Below are positions 1 through 10,308 of a DNA stretch of 64,000 nt, piece after piece. Numbering within the stretch: position 1 is the first letter of the stretch; every line of letters starts with the position of its first letter. The position numbers and the translations under genes were made by a program. The DNA lies in contig JALGPY010000006.1 in NCBI GenBank assembly GCA_023055425.1, forward strand, positions 91,175,935 to 91,239,934, given 5' to 3'. Under the pieces are notes generated by a model that saw only the letters and a list, made by a program, of their open reading frames with translations, did no database searches and was not told the DNA's origin. The DNA comes from Linanthus parryae (lineage: Eukaryota; Streptophyta; Magnoliopsida; Ericales; Polemoniaceae).

Positions 1-698
1 TTTGAGATTTTGCTTCAGCAGGAGGTTCAAGGCCTTGAGATTCTGCTGATTGATTCTGTACATCAGTTTTGCTTTTGTCTTCTTTCACAGCATCATCATC
101 TGATTCATGCTTATTCAAATCTAGCTCTGCAAAACTTTCACTCAGAGAATCTTTAGTACTTTCATCAAAAATTACATGAATAATCTCTTCCACAATATTG
201 GTTTTTCTATTATAAACTCTATAAGCTTTGCTAGTTTGAGAATATCCAAGAAATACACCTTCATCACTTCTAGCATCAAACTTACCAAGATTGTCTCTAC
301 CATTATTATGCACAAAACAGATACAACCAAATGGCTTAAAATAAGAAACAGTAGGCTTTCTCCCTTTAAACAGTTCATAGGGAGTCTTATTCAAAATAGG
401 TCTAATCAAGCATCTATTCAGCACAGAATTGGAAGTGTTAACAGCTTCTGCCCATAAAAACTTTGGCAAGTTACTTTCAAGTAGCATGGTTCTGGACATA
501 TCCTCAAGTGTCCTATTTTTCCTTTCAACTACTCCATTTTGCTGTGGAGTCCTAGGTGCAGAAAAGTTGTGTGAAATACCATGCTTTGCACAAAACAAAT
601 CAAAGTCAAGTTGATCAAATTCTCTACCATGATCACTTCTAATGGATGCAACATGTAAGTTTTTCAAAGTTTGAAGTTCTTTGCACAATTTAGAAAAT
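1..698 (-). pseudogene. copia integrase, second half of catalytic core and C-terminal part
   Basis: The frame is open from about 698 to the window edge. It contains the second catalytic Asp in RSDHGREFD and the catalytic Glu in PQQNGVVERKNRT, both typical of the copia integrase core, followed by YELFKGRKPTVSYFKPFGC and GVFLGYSQTSKAYRVYN, the usual integrase C-terminal region. An acidic linker toward RT follows (about positions 150 to 1). It reads in the same phase as the upstream half at 864-1615 but is separated from it by a foreign segment carrying stops. The function would be insertion of element cDNA into the host genome; this copy is broken. Confidence 0.88.
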
Positions 699-863
699 CT
701 CCCTGCTGGTCTAGGATATAGCAATGGGAGAAAAACCCAAGTTAAAGCCTTCTTTATTTGAACCTTAGGTCAGTTGACTTTACCAAAAATCCTCCGAACC
801 CCTATTCTTATTTTAGTTAGGTTTAAGCCTGACGAGAATAATATTCTACGACTAGCAATTCAT
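699..863. other. foreign segment of about 165 bp inside the integrase gene
   Basis: Upstream the integrase reads to MFIRDKTEAL (about 864), and the family text resumes at RFSKLCKELQ (about 698). The intervening sequence has several stops in every frame I checked and no resemblance to integrase. Its length is close to a multiple of three, so phase is the same on both sides. I do not recognise its source and see no clear terminal repeats. Confidence 0.6.
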
Positions 864-1615
864 AAAGCTTCAGTTTTGTCTCTGATAAACATCACCCAAG
901 TAAATCTAGAATAATCATCAATTATAACAATCATATACCTCTTACCTTTTGGGGTCTGAACTCTCATAGGACCACACAAGTCCATATGCAGCAATTCTAA
1001 GGGTCTAGAAGTACTTACAAAGTTCTTTGGCTTGAAAGAGCTTCTGGTCTGTTTACCTTGTACACATGCCTTACAAACCTCATCATCTGAAAATTTCTGT
1101 GTTGGTAAACCTCTTACCAAGTCCTTTGAGATGAGTTTATTCAAAGTATGTATACTAATATGCCCAATCTTTCTGTGCCAAAGCTTTGAATCTTCCTTCA
1201 AGGCCTTGAGGCATTTTAGCTTATCACCTGCAACACTGTTAGTATTCATAGCATATAGATTGTATGACCTAGGTGCAGTGAGTATGCAATCACCAGATTT
1301 CTCATCTTGCACCACACATGTCTTTTTATCAAAAATAGCTTTATAACCTTTATCACATAACTGAGAGATACTAAGCAAATTATACTTAAGTCCATCTACC
1401 AGATAAACATCAGATATAGAATTTGTAGAACCATTACCAATACTACCTATACCAATGATATTGCACTTTGCTTTGTCACCAAGTGTAATTGTTCCTCCAG
1501 ATTTCTCTGTAAGTTCAGTAAAAAGAGACCTCTTTCCACTCATATGTCTGGAACATCCACTGTCTAATATCAATTTCTGATCTTTCAAGGCCTTGGTGAC
1601 ATCCTGCAAAAACAA
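864..1615 (-). pseudogene. copia protease, GAG-pre-integrase and first half of integrase
   Basis: The N-terminal part holds the copia protease motif LDSGCSRHMSG with catalytic Asp. Next comes the GAG-pre-integrase region LWHRKIGHISIHTLNKLI with the zinc-binding His and the CKACVQGKQ cysteines. The integrase core starts with LLHMDLCGPM (first catalytic Asp) and IIDDYSRFTWV. There is no natural ATG: the frame opens from the gag side and this part is one frame off gag, so a frameshift lies between about 1620 and 1700. It ends in a TGA at 860-862 inside the foreign segment. In an intact copy these domains are cut from a Gag-Pol polyprotein. Confidence 0.9.
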
Positions 1616-1712
1616 ATCATTGTCTCAACAGGCTATTAGACCAAGTGTGAAACTTTGAGTCATACTCAGAATCAGCCATATTAGGTGGCCTAATTCCTTT
1701 TGGAACCCAAAT

Positions 1713-2714
1713 CTACCTAACCTGTCCCTTAAGCTGATAAGGATAAGTATTCCTCATAATATGAGGTTCTGATCTTCTGAAGGGACAAGTTAATCTGACA
1801 TGACCAATTTTTCCACAGTAATGACATTTTGGAGAATGTCTGCTACCAGATTTGACAAAAGTAGTTTGGCCTTTCTTTGGAAAATTTGGATTATATCCAA
1901 TCCCACTTTTATGCATTGATTTCAGACTTCCTCCAAGAATGAGATTTAGATTATGCTCTGAGCCTGTAAACTTAGTTAGGACCTTCTTGGACTCTTGAAG
2001 TTTCTCAGTCAAAGTACAGATCTGTTGTTCTAAATTCTCAGAATGAGCTTTTAGATCAGCATATCTTTCAGTTAAAAGAGTGTTTTGATTAACAACCTCT
2101 TTTATCTGTGCCTTCAAGACTTTGAACCTGCTGTCCAAGGCCTTGAAGTCTTTTTCCATCTTTTTCTTAGAAACTTCAACAGTTTTGTTTGAAAATACTA
2201 GGTCCAGGTTTTCTTTTACCTGCTCATGAACTTTAATCTTTAAATCAGAAATCTCATTTCTATAACTCTCTTCATTCAAAAACATACTTTTAAGAATTCC
2301 AGGAAGTACATCAGATAGACTAGCAAGTAAATTTTTTACCATGTCTTCAATGTGTCTGTCTGATGAACTTTCCTCATTATGCTTAGCCATGAAGCATAAG
2401 TTTGTTTGCTCTTCTTCTGTGTCTGAATCACTTGATGAATCAGAATCACTCCAGGAAGCCATCATGGCCTTCTTCCTTCTGTTTTCACCATCTTTTTTCA
2501 AAAATTTTTTGTTCTTCTTCTTTTGTGGGCAGTCCCTTACTAAATGATCTGCATCACCACACTCAAAAAAATTCATTACTTTATTTTTATGTGACTGTGA
2601 TGAAGATTTACCTTTGTAATCTTTGCTGCCTGCGGGTATTGATCTCTCTCTGTTGTAATCTCTGTTACCAGAGTTTATTTTCTTTCTGAGAATCCTGGCC
2701 AAGGCCTTGGAGAT
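1713..2714 (-). pseudogene. copia gag, C-terminal part with zinc knuckles
   Basis: This part is in frame with the upstream gag segment and separated from it by a TAG at 2715-2717. It holds a Lys-rich basic region, a degenerate first knuckle (FFECGDADHLVRDC, where the first Cys has become Phe), an acidic Ser/Asp stretch, a long coiled-coil segment, and an intact CCHC knuckle (CHYCGKIGHVRLTC) near the end. The frame stops at TAG 1713-1715, followed by text that still reads IWVPKGIRPPN in frame. Both stops fit CAG to TAG. The normal role is RNA binding in the virus-like particle. Confidence 0.88.
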
Positions 2715-3491
2715 CTATGCTAAAGCTTCTTCATCATCAGGTTCCTCCTCAGTCTCAAGGCTTTGAGATTTTTCACTATCTTTTGCCTTAAGAGCTAGGT
2801 TCCTGATATTTTCACTCAGATCACCTTCCACATCTTTCATAGACATTTCATGAGTGAGCAGCTTTTCTTGTAGATCATCTAGCTGAAGAAGACTCAAGTC
2901 CTGAGCTTCCTCAATGGCTGTTGTCTTTGGCTCCCACTTTGCTTTTGGCAAGCTTCTCAGAATCTTTCTGACCTTCTCTTCATTTGAGAAACTCTTTCCC
3001 AAAGACTCCAGGTTGTTCACCACATCAGCGAATCTTTTGAACATTTCCTTGATGGTTTCATCTGAATTCATATTGAACAACTCATATTGCCTCAGAAGTA
3101 TGTTGATTTTTGTCTGCTTAACCTGGCTGGTTCCTTCATATGTCACCACCAATTTATCCCACACTTCTTTGGCACTTTTGCAGTTTGACACTCTGTTGAA
3201 CTCATCTGCATTTAAAGCACAGTATAGCAAATTCATAGCTTTATAATTTTTGGATACCTTTTCCAGTTCAGTAAATGAGAGATTTTCCTCAGACTTGACA
3301 GTTCTGACTCCATCAATTGTAGTGTAATACTCATGAGGACCATTCTGAACTATTGACCATAGTTCCATGTCTTGATCTATGAAGAACATCTTCATCAAAG
3401 CCTTCCAATGCATGAAATTGTCACCACAGAACAATGGAGGTCTGTTAGCAGCCCTTCCTTGTGAGAATCCACCATCTCCTACATTACTCAT
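2715..3491 (-). pseudogene. copia gag, N-terminal (UBN2-like) part
   Basis: I chose the ATG at 3489-3491 (MSNVGDGGFSQ), 38 bases after the primer site; the open frame extends upstream into the LTR but that is not expected to be coding. The body matches plant copia gag: FCGDNFMHWKALMKMFF, SAKEVWDKLVVTYEGT and KINILLRQYELFNM are typical capsid-region motifs. The acidic C-terminal end stops at TAG 2715-2717 and the same frame continues as the zinc-knuckle part. In intact elements this protein builds the particle that packages element RNA. Confidence 0.88.
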
Positions 3492-3528
3492 AGTCACCAG
3501 ATTGTTAGATCTAAAAACAGTGACACAA

Positions 3529-3540
3529 GCTCTGATACCA
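3529..3540 (-). other. primer binding site, initiator-Met tRNA (copia)
   Basis: The minus strand reads TGGTATCAGAGC, the complement of the 3' end of initiator-Met tRNA. It starts two bases after the LTR end. Confidence 0.93.
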
Positions 3541-3542
3541 AT

Positions 3543-5051
3543 TGAAAGTGTGTAATGCAGACTAAATACATGACCTAAATACTCTAGAAGGGGGGGGGGT
3601 TGAATAGAGTATGGAAACTTTTTGCAAAACTTAAAGTTTAACAGGATAGCTTTGTGTGAAACTTGAAATCTCAAGGCCTTGAGATTTTGTAAACAGTTTG
3701 AAACTCACTAAGACAAAATTGTAAGCTTCAAGGCCTTGAGCTGTAAACAAAACCAAACAGCTTTTAAACCCTAGTTTGATTTGAGTTGTGTGCAGTAGAT
3801 AATAATCAAACGGAAAGGTAAAGAACACAAAGCAATTTACAGACTTCAGTCCCAATGGACCTAATCTCTTCCTGAGGGATCTAACCCCACCAGGATTGGG
3901 CAAACACTTCTTATTACTCACACAGAAATAGCCCTAGATCTTCAAGCCTAAGTGATTTCCCTTACACCTATACAGCTTGTGGTTCCAAACCTATCTAGTT
4001 CCAGCTACTAACTGTTGAGCTAACAAGAACATTTTGTTGTTCACTTGAACAACCAACCACTAGGTTAAGTGAGGTTTAAGATACTATAGAGATACACAGA
4101 TGAAGTACAATTGACGAACACAATATAAAGATAAGCTGTTGAAGTTTGGAAGTGTTCTTCAGGAATGACTGGATTGACTTGATCTTCAGAAGTCTAGAAT
4201 GAAGCTTGAATGATTGTGTGTTTGAATGAATGATCTCCCACGAATTTTTCACACCTATCAGAGTATTCTGCAAGCTCTCTTCTTTTTAAAATTCAAACCA
4301 GTCTCTTTTATCCACAGCTGCAACTGATTGAGAGATTTTAGGATCTCAGTTCCTACAAATCCTCCTTATGTTTTCAACTTAAATTCAAACAGATTCAGGT
4401 GGATATCCGTTGGAGTTTGTTGAGATTTCTCCTGCACCTTTAACAAACCTGCAACAGCAAAGAAACACTGAAACAACACAATCGAAACAACTAGCAGTAC
4501 TGAGACTGTTTGGTTATACAGTTTCTGATAAAACTGTTTAATAAACTCAGAATAATAATCTGCATATACTCTAAAACACATAAGTCATGAAAAACAAGTT
4601 CAAGACACTTAGAAGTGAGTAAATAATCACAATACAAAGAGTTATAACCTGCAAGAAAGAATCAACCAAGTTTTGTAAAAACTGTCAGTAGCTCAAGGCA
4701 TATCTCAAGGCCTAGGAGCTCTGAACCTGTTTCACAGAATTTCAAAATTAAGCCCATATAACTTTGATTCTTCCTGTTCTGATCATCTGCAATTGTGTTA
4801 GATGTATAAATAGTACAAACCACAAATATATACCATAAACCACTGATTTGCATAATCAGATATCCTATTCTGCAACACAAAGATGTTAGAATACATAGCA
4901 AAATAAGCAGTCTCAAGGCTTTGAAAGTTTCTGTCAGTCTCAAGGCCTTGAGATGACTAGCAAGCCTTTGCTGCTAATGTCTTAGCTTTTTGTCTTTCAT
5001 CACTCATAAACAATTACCACTCAAAGCACATTCAGGGATCTTGACTCAACA
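3543..5051 (-). repeat. 5' LTR of the outer copia element (1509 bp)
   Basis: On the minus strand it starts TGTTGAGTCAAGATCCC at 5051 and ends CACTTTCA at 3543, two bases before the primer site. The partner LTR is outside the window, so the target duplication cannot be checked; the flanking five bases here are tctag (5052-5056). It holds a ten-base G run on the plus strand at about 3590-3599 and several copies of the CTCAAGGCCTTGAG palindrome. Confidence 0.87.
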
Positions 5052-5200
5052 TCTAGTAATCTAGGAAGTCGTGTTTGGTAGAAATTTCTGGATTTCTTTT
5101 GTTGCATTAATAGTGAAGAAGATTTTGCGTGTCACTTAGTAATCAGAGGTAGAAAAGTCATACAAGGAAAAATTGTGAAAAAATGTTATGATGAAATAAG

Positions 5201-6458
5201 GCAAAGTTGCACCGGAGGTACCCATATTTTGCCAAAACCGGTAAGTGGGTACTCAAATTTTCAAATCGTGCACCACGGGTATCCAAATTTTCAAAATCGT
5301 GCACCGGAGGTACCCAACGCTGACTGTCGTTAACTTTCCGTTAACTTTCCATCCAAATTGGACGGAAAAATATAAAAAGACAATTGTTTGACATATGTAA
5401 GATTAAAAATAATAAAATTTTAATTTAGTGATTTGATATATGTAAGATAATGCAATATATTTCATCAAAATAACATACTTTTACATCATTTCAAGATATT
5501 AAATATGTTTTATTAACATATACCACTCCGTCCCAGCACTTTCTACCTAAATTGAATTTTTGACTCGTATATGGGTCACTTTGACCGAGTGATTTAGATA
5601 GCAAAATAATATGATTTTTTGATTTTTTTTCACCGTATTATAGATAAAATTTTACTCTACAATACCATGGAAAAATTATCGAAAAATTGCTTTGGTGTGC
5701 TATTCAAATCAACGAGTCAAAATGACCAAGTGAATAGCGGCAAAAGTCAGTTTGGGTAGAAAGAGCTGGGACAGAGTGGTATCCGTCAATCTTAAAGACT
5801 TTAACTTTTTTTTTTAACAAAAATATCAAAATTTCGTAATCTCATAATGGAAAATTAACGTGAGGGTACATGTGAAATTACCAAAGATACTTATATGTTA
5901 TTGTTTTATTAAAAAAATATATATGTGAAATTATGAAATTCTGAGATTTAACATATATCCGTCAATCTTATATTATTTTTAACTTTTTTTTAACAAACAA
6001 GTATCTTTGATAATCTAACATGTACCCTTCCGTTAATTTTCCATTTTGAGATTATGAAATTTTAATATTTTTGTTTAAAAAAAAGTTAGAGACTTTAAGA
6101 TTGACAATAAAAACATATTTCATATCTTCAAATGATGTAAAAATATGTAATTTTGACGAAATATATTGCATTATCTTACATATATCAAATTATTAAATTA
6201 AAATTTTATTATTTTAAATTTATTTAAATTCGTTAGTAGCAGTTGTAATTTATAAGAAGTTTGAGGTGAGAATGATGGGTACAATTGTCTTTTTATACTT
6301 TTCTGTCCAATTTGGATGGAAAGTTAACGGCAGTTAGTGTTGGGTACCTCTGGTGCACGATTTTGAAAATTTGAGTACCCGTGGTGCACGATTTGAAATT
6401 TTGGGTACCCACTTGCCGGTTTTGGCAAAATATGGGTACCTCCAGTGCAATTTTGCCC
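5201..6458. mobile_element. long inverted-repeat (Mutator-like, foldback) element, non-autonomous
   Basis: Left and right ends are inverted copies: GCAAAGTTGCACCGGAGG on the left against GCAAAATTGCACTGGAGG on the right, and the match runs for about 200 bases (left to about 5410, right from about 6270). The pairing then continues in AT-rich sequence (about 5400-5520 with 6103-6225), so nearly the whole element folds back. Flanking nine-base strings tgaaataag (5192-5200) and tgtaataat (6459-6467) agree at seven positions, which fits a decayed 9 bp Mutator-type duplication. No coding capacity was seen. Confidence 0.75.
5523..5779. mobile_element. Stowaway-like MITE nested in the foldback element
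   Basis: The terminal inverted repeats are CCACTCCGTCCCAGCACTTT on the left and the complement of CCACTCTGTCCCAGCTCTTT on the right. TA dinucleotides flank it at 5521-5522 and 5780-5781. The opposite arm of the host foldback lacks this segment, which confirms a clean insertion. The CTCCGTCCC core and TA target fit Tc1/mariner Stowaway MITEs. Confidence 0.8.
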
Positions 6459-6772
6459 TGTAATAATAAGCACCCTAAAAATAACAATATATTTTATGCT
6501 ATTTTATGCTAGTGTTTTGTTCATTATATGGTCTCTCTAGGTCCCTGCTAAACATTTGGCCAGTTATTTTATTTCAAAGAAGAAGGGTTATCATAAATTT
6601 CAATTACCTCATAATTGCAGCCTTTATTTAAAAAAAAAATGAATTGCAGTCCTAGAAACTTCGGTTCCACAATTTAAGCGGTTGATCTCTGTGAATTGTC
6701 ACTGACGACTTGGTTTGAATAGTTACAGCCATTTCTTGCAACTTCTAATTTTTCCAATTGTAAATGTATTAA
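6459..6772. other. intergenic sequence between two MITE-type elements
   Basis: AT-rich sequence with no open frame, repeat or motif that I recognise. Confidence 0.6.
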
Positions 6773-7329
6773 GAGTATCTCCAAGAGATGGTGTAAAACA
6801 GTCTTTGGCACAAAAATAGGCCAGATTTGGCCAAAATCCAGCTCCAACAACTGGTGTAAAATTTGGTATAAATTTACACCTGGCTTAAAATTTGGACAAA
6901 ACTGGAAAAACCTTAGGACTACTGTAGCTGGTAGAAAATAAACAAAAAAGCAGATTTAATCATCCTCCTACCTCCTACAACTCTCCTTCTCCTCCAACGT
7001 TCATATTTAGTGTGCAACGGTAAGTTTGGAAAATCTAATACTACCTATCAACATTCAGAGTGAAAAACGCGAGAAAAAGTAACAAAAAACTAAGTTTTTT
7101 TTTACTCAATTCAACAATTTAATTAACTCATTAATTTTTTTGAGTAAAATTAATTCTTTACCAAATAGATTTAGTAACATGAATGTGTAATACTAAACCT
7201 ATGAAATAATAAAATAATGTTGGTGGTTTATATAGGCCATCTGCTGGGCAAAAACTCAAAAAGTGGTGGTGTATAATTTAGGGCAAGAACAAATTTAGTC
7301 CAAAGATAAGTTTGTTGTTGGAGATGCTC
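6773..7329. mobile_element. Harbinger/PIF-like MITE (557 bp)
   Basis: The left end reads GAGTATCTCCAA and the right end is the complement of GAGCATCTCCAACAAC; both are flanked by TAA (6770-6772 and 7330-7332). A three-base TAA/TTA duplication is the PIF/Harbinger hallmark. No coding frame is present. Confidence 0.75.
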
Positions 7330-7379
7330 TAAAGAGGAGGAGTAAAAATGGTTCTAGTTTCTTCCCAAATAGAAAAAGA

Positions 7380-7408
7380 CTAGGTTCACTCCGCGCGCGT
7401 TGCGCGCG
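7380..7408 (-). other. Helitron 3' terminus: hairpin plus CTAG
   Basis: The plus strand reads A then CTAGGTTCACTC and CGCGCGCGTTGCGCGCG. On the minus strand this is a 7-bp stem (7392-7408) ending about 8 bases before the terminal CTAG at 7383-7380, with T as the next base. This is the standard Helitron 3' structure used as transposition terminator. Confidence 0.82.
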
Positions 7409-7620
7409 TCGTGCCGTTGCACCGGGCGTTGTCGTCGAGCTTGGAAGTTCACATTTGTGTCGCTGTCATTGCAATTGAAATTCATGTTCCGCAATAACAG
7501 TATAATAGAAATGGTTTTTTTTTTAAAAAAAACAGCAAATGTGGTGTTTTTTTTTTGTCTTTTTTCCATACTTTTGGTGTTGAAAGACATTTGAACTATG
7601 ATTTGATGCAAGAAATCGGT

Positions 7621-7777
7621 ATTGCACGTACTAATAATGCTTAAGCAAATTAACATTGAAATTTAGTAATGTTGCTAAACGTGTTTTTGATTTCACATAT
7701 TGTACGTAATAATAATGTTAAAGCAAGTTAACATTGAAATTTAGTAATGTTGCTAAACGTGTTTTTTATTTCCAACA
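7621..7777. repeat. tandem duplication, 78-bp unit, two copies
   Basis: 7621-7698 and 7699-7777 are near-identical (both contain aacattgaaatttagtaatg). They lie in the 3' subterminal part of the Helitron. The surrounding 7410-8290 is AT-rich and I see no gene in it. Confidence 0.8.
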
Positions 7778-8290
7778 GTGTTTTAAACGGATAAGAAACA
7801 GTTTTTTTATTCTGTCTACGAATGTGTGTTTTTGGTACGTTTTATTCACACTGTTTTTCTTGTTTTTTAAACGGATACTAAACAAGCTCATAGTTGACAG
7901 AAGGAGGTATTCGAAATTTTCCTCCCATATTTAATTGTTTTTCATAATTACGCTCTGTTGCTCTCCCACAGTCATCATTTTCTCTGCCAGCACAACAAAA
8001 TCACACTCATAACCTAAAAACCTAATCTATTGTCAACGCCTATTTTCATCTCAATTCACTCACCATCTTTGTCCTTCTGATTTACGTTTCATCATTTAGA
8101 TGCATTGTTTCGTGTGTGTTGAAGATTTCTGCGGTAGATTTAGTGGGGTTTGCAATATCTTCCCATCGATTCATCTGTTTCAAAGCATGCATTTATTGAA
8201 AACGTGTCTCTATGAAGATGCATGGTAATAAGTTCTGTGAAAGGATATGAACAGTTGCGATGGTCTTTTCACATTCATACTTACATCTTG

Positions 8291-8298
8291 TATATAAG
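8291..8298 (+). promoter_or_regulatory. TATA box of the small basic-protein gene
   Basis: TATATAAG lies 40 bases upstream of the ATG at 8338, at a plausible distance for a short 5' leader. Confidence 0.5.
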
Positions 8299-8337
8299 CA
8301 CAAGCAGTTGCCTCTGGTCATAACATAGAGCGAGTCA

Positions 8338-8778
8338 ATGGATTCTGGTAAAGAAAATACTGACGACAAGTTGAGGAAGACTGCAAAAAAGAAGATGAAG
8401 AAAAAGGTGAAGAAAAGTCAGAGATATGAGAGTGAGTTGCAATTCACAGAGAGTGAGTCTGAATGGGAGAGTTGGCCTGAACATGGTTATGTGGTCGGGA
8501 AGGGGTCGGAGACAACTGTGTATTCAGATGCGTCGGAGGAAGATGAATTCTGGCGAACCGACACGGCTTCCTCGTATCCGCTGAAGTGGAAGCATTCTGT
8601 TTCCCCTTCTTCCACTTCCGGTAGAGGTAAGAAGAAGAAATTCAGAGGCAAAGATACTGAAGATTTGCAGAGGAAGAAAGCAAATTCTCCACCAGATGTG
8701 ACACCAGATAAGGGCGGCAAGAGGAAAAACACAGATGATAATGTTCTGGAGTCGTGCAAGAAGAAACCAAGAATGTAG
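8338..8778 (+). CDS. small Lys/Ser/Glu-rich basic protein, 146 aa, unknown function
   Basis: An uninterrupted frame runs from ATG 8338 to TAG 8776-8778, opposite in strand to the other Helitron genes. The product has a strongly basic N-terminal run (residues about 15-30, KKKMKKKVKKSQR), acidic Ser/Glu blocks (TESESEWESW, SDASEEDEFW) that look like casein-kinase type targets, a GRGKKKKFRGK stretch and a C-terminal KKKPR, so nuclear location is likely. I recognise no domain. A TATA box stands just upstream. The alternative is a chance frame, but length, ATG, biased composition and upstream TATA favour a gene. It may be a captured host exon. Confidence 0.55.
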   Translation: MDSGKENTDDKLRKTAKKKMKKKVKKSQRYESELQFTESESEWESWPEHGYVVGKGSETTVYSDASEEDEFWRTDTASSYPLKWKHSVSPSSTSGRGKKKKFRGKDTEDLQRKKANSPPDVTPDKGGKRKNTDDNVLESCKKKPRM

Positions 8779-8893
8779 AGTTTCCAGCATCTTTAATATT
8801 CTGTTCTGATCAAGTGTACTTTCATGTTAGGTATTATTAGCAGTATCGTGAAGTTGGATCATGTTTATTTTGAAGTAGTTATATGAACTGATT

Positions 8894-9585
8894 GATCTTG
8901 GGACATATTTTCTCGATCAATGCACTTTTTAATTTGAGTTAAGTTAATGTTTGTTCACAATGATTTATTGTTCAATCTTAATCATGGATCGACGCAAATT
9001 TTGTATATCGGATCGACCGAGTTATTATTTTTTTCCCCCACATAAACTGGTACAATTGATTTGCTCATCCTGTAAGCCGATCCTGGATGTTAAAGGAACA
9101 AATTTCATCATGCATAGTATTAAATCTGTTGTAAAATTATAGTGTTGTTTTCGTTGTTGTTGTTGTTGCTGCTGTTCCGGAACGCAGTGCAGGCAACTTT
9201 GGATATGCACTGCTACGAATGACGGATATGAACTACTGTAATCTTGCGATATATTTACTTCATCAATGCCATTTTTAATTTGAGTTAAATTAATGTTTGG
9301 TTACAATCATTTATTGCATAATCTTAATCAAAGAACGTCGCAAATTTTGTATATTGGATCAAACAATTTATTATAGTTTTTTTCTTCCCCCTCATAAACT
9401 GATACGATTGATTTGCTCATTCGCTAAGCCGATCCTGGATGTTAATGGAACAAATGTCATCATGCTTTGTATTAATTATGTTGGAAAATTATATTCTTGT
9501 TTTCGGTGTTGTTCTGCTTGTTGCAGTTCCGGAATGCAGTGCAGGCAACTTCAGATATGCACCGCTACGTATTTGGAAGATTATA
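8894..9585. repeat. direct tandem duplication of about 345 bp
   Basis: About 8894-9238 and 9240-9585 align throughout. Both contain aatttgagttaa, an interrupted cgcaaattttgtatat, aagccgatcctggatgtta and finally a gcagtgcaggcaactt stretch. Divergence is visible at many positions, so the duplication is old. No convincing coding frame is shared. Confidence 0.8.
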
Positions 9586-10308
9586 TTTATTCCTTTCGTG
9601 GACCAGATATTTTTTAAAACCCCCTTTCTCAACAAATTACATATTTACGTATGTTAAACAAAGCTCATTGGTATTCGTCATTTGCTATGAATTCATCGTA
9701 TCAGAACTTGAAGATACCACTGGCGACTATGATGTACATTAGTTGCCATGTTAAACGTTGGATTTATGGAGACACAGGATTGAAATTTGGAGCTGCGAGA
9801 CAATCACCGATGCAATTGTCAAATTGTACAGCAATTCCACTGTGAATCCAGAATTCGCTGTTATTAGGGAATCCATAATATATGTTATTGTTTGGTTGAA
9901 TCTGCCAAAACTGTGGTCTGATCGAGTTTTGTTATCTAGAATGCATATCTTGCATTATTTTGAGATCATATGTATGTTCTTGCACCGCATTTGTTGATGT
10001 TATTGTATGTTCAACTAATGATTATATTTTTGCTTGAGTTAATACACTGCGTCATCGTTCCATGACTTATTTGTAATCATGATATGTAGTTGTACTAAGT
10101 AGTTGTTAATTAATTTCTTGTATGTCGGAAAATTAGATTCCTATTAATGTTGTAATATTGATAAGTTAGGTGAAATAATAGCTCTTAATATACCTATAAA
10201 TTAATTAAGTGAAATTTAAACTGTTGACATAGCTATCATTTATTTAAAAACCAAGATTGCACAATAACATGGATAGAGGAACCTAATTGCCGTACTGATG
10301 AGACTGCA
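9586..10308. other. non-coding interval in the Helitron
   Basis: Short frames on the plus strand (for example 9758-9997) show no domain or codon pattern that I trust. It probably holds the 3' flank of the RNase H-like gene on the minus strand. Confidence 0.5.

Larger units (their letters stand above)
1..5051 (-). mobile_element. Ty1/copia LTR retrotransposon, 5' part, cut by the window edge
   Basis: The order on the minus strand is LTR (3543-5051), initiator-Met primer site (3529-3540), gag, protease, GAG-pre-integrase and integrase, then the window ends. Reverse transcriptase, RNase H and the 3' LTR lie beyond position 1. The protein order with integrase before RT is the copia order. Coding is broken by two in-frame TAG codons, at least one frameshift and a foreign segment of about 165 bp, so this copy is not autonomous. 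The gag with a UBN2-like region and a long LTR resembles the Sire/Maximus group, but the lineage is a guess. The palindrome CTCAAGGCCTTGAG and close variants recur in both LTR and coding parts. Confidence 0.92.

Noticed and set aside
3587..3601. Long G run as a regulatory or quadruplex site
   Set aside because: A single homopolymer in an LTR; its length may be a sequencing artefact, as may the runs near 11490 and 47220-47262.
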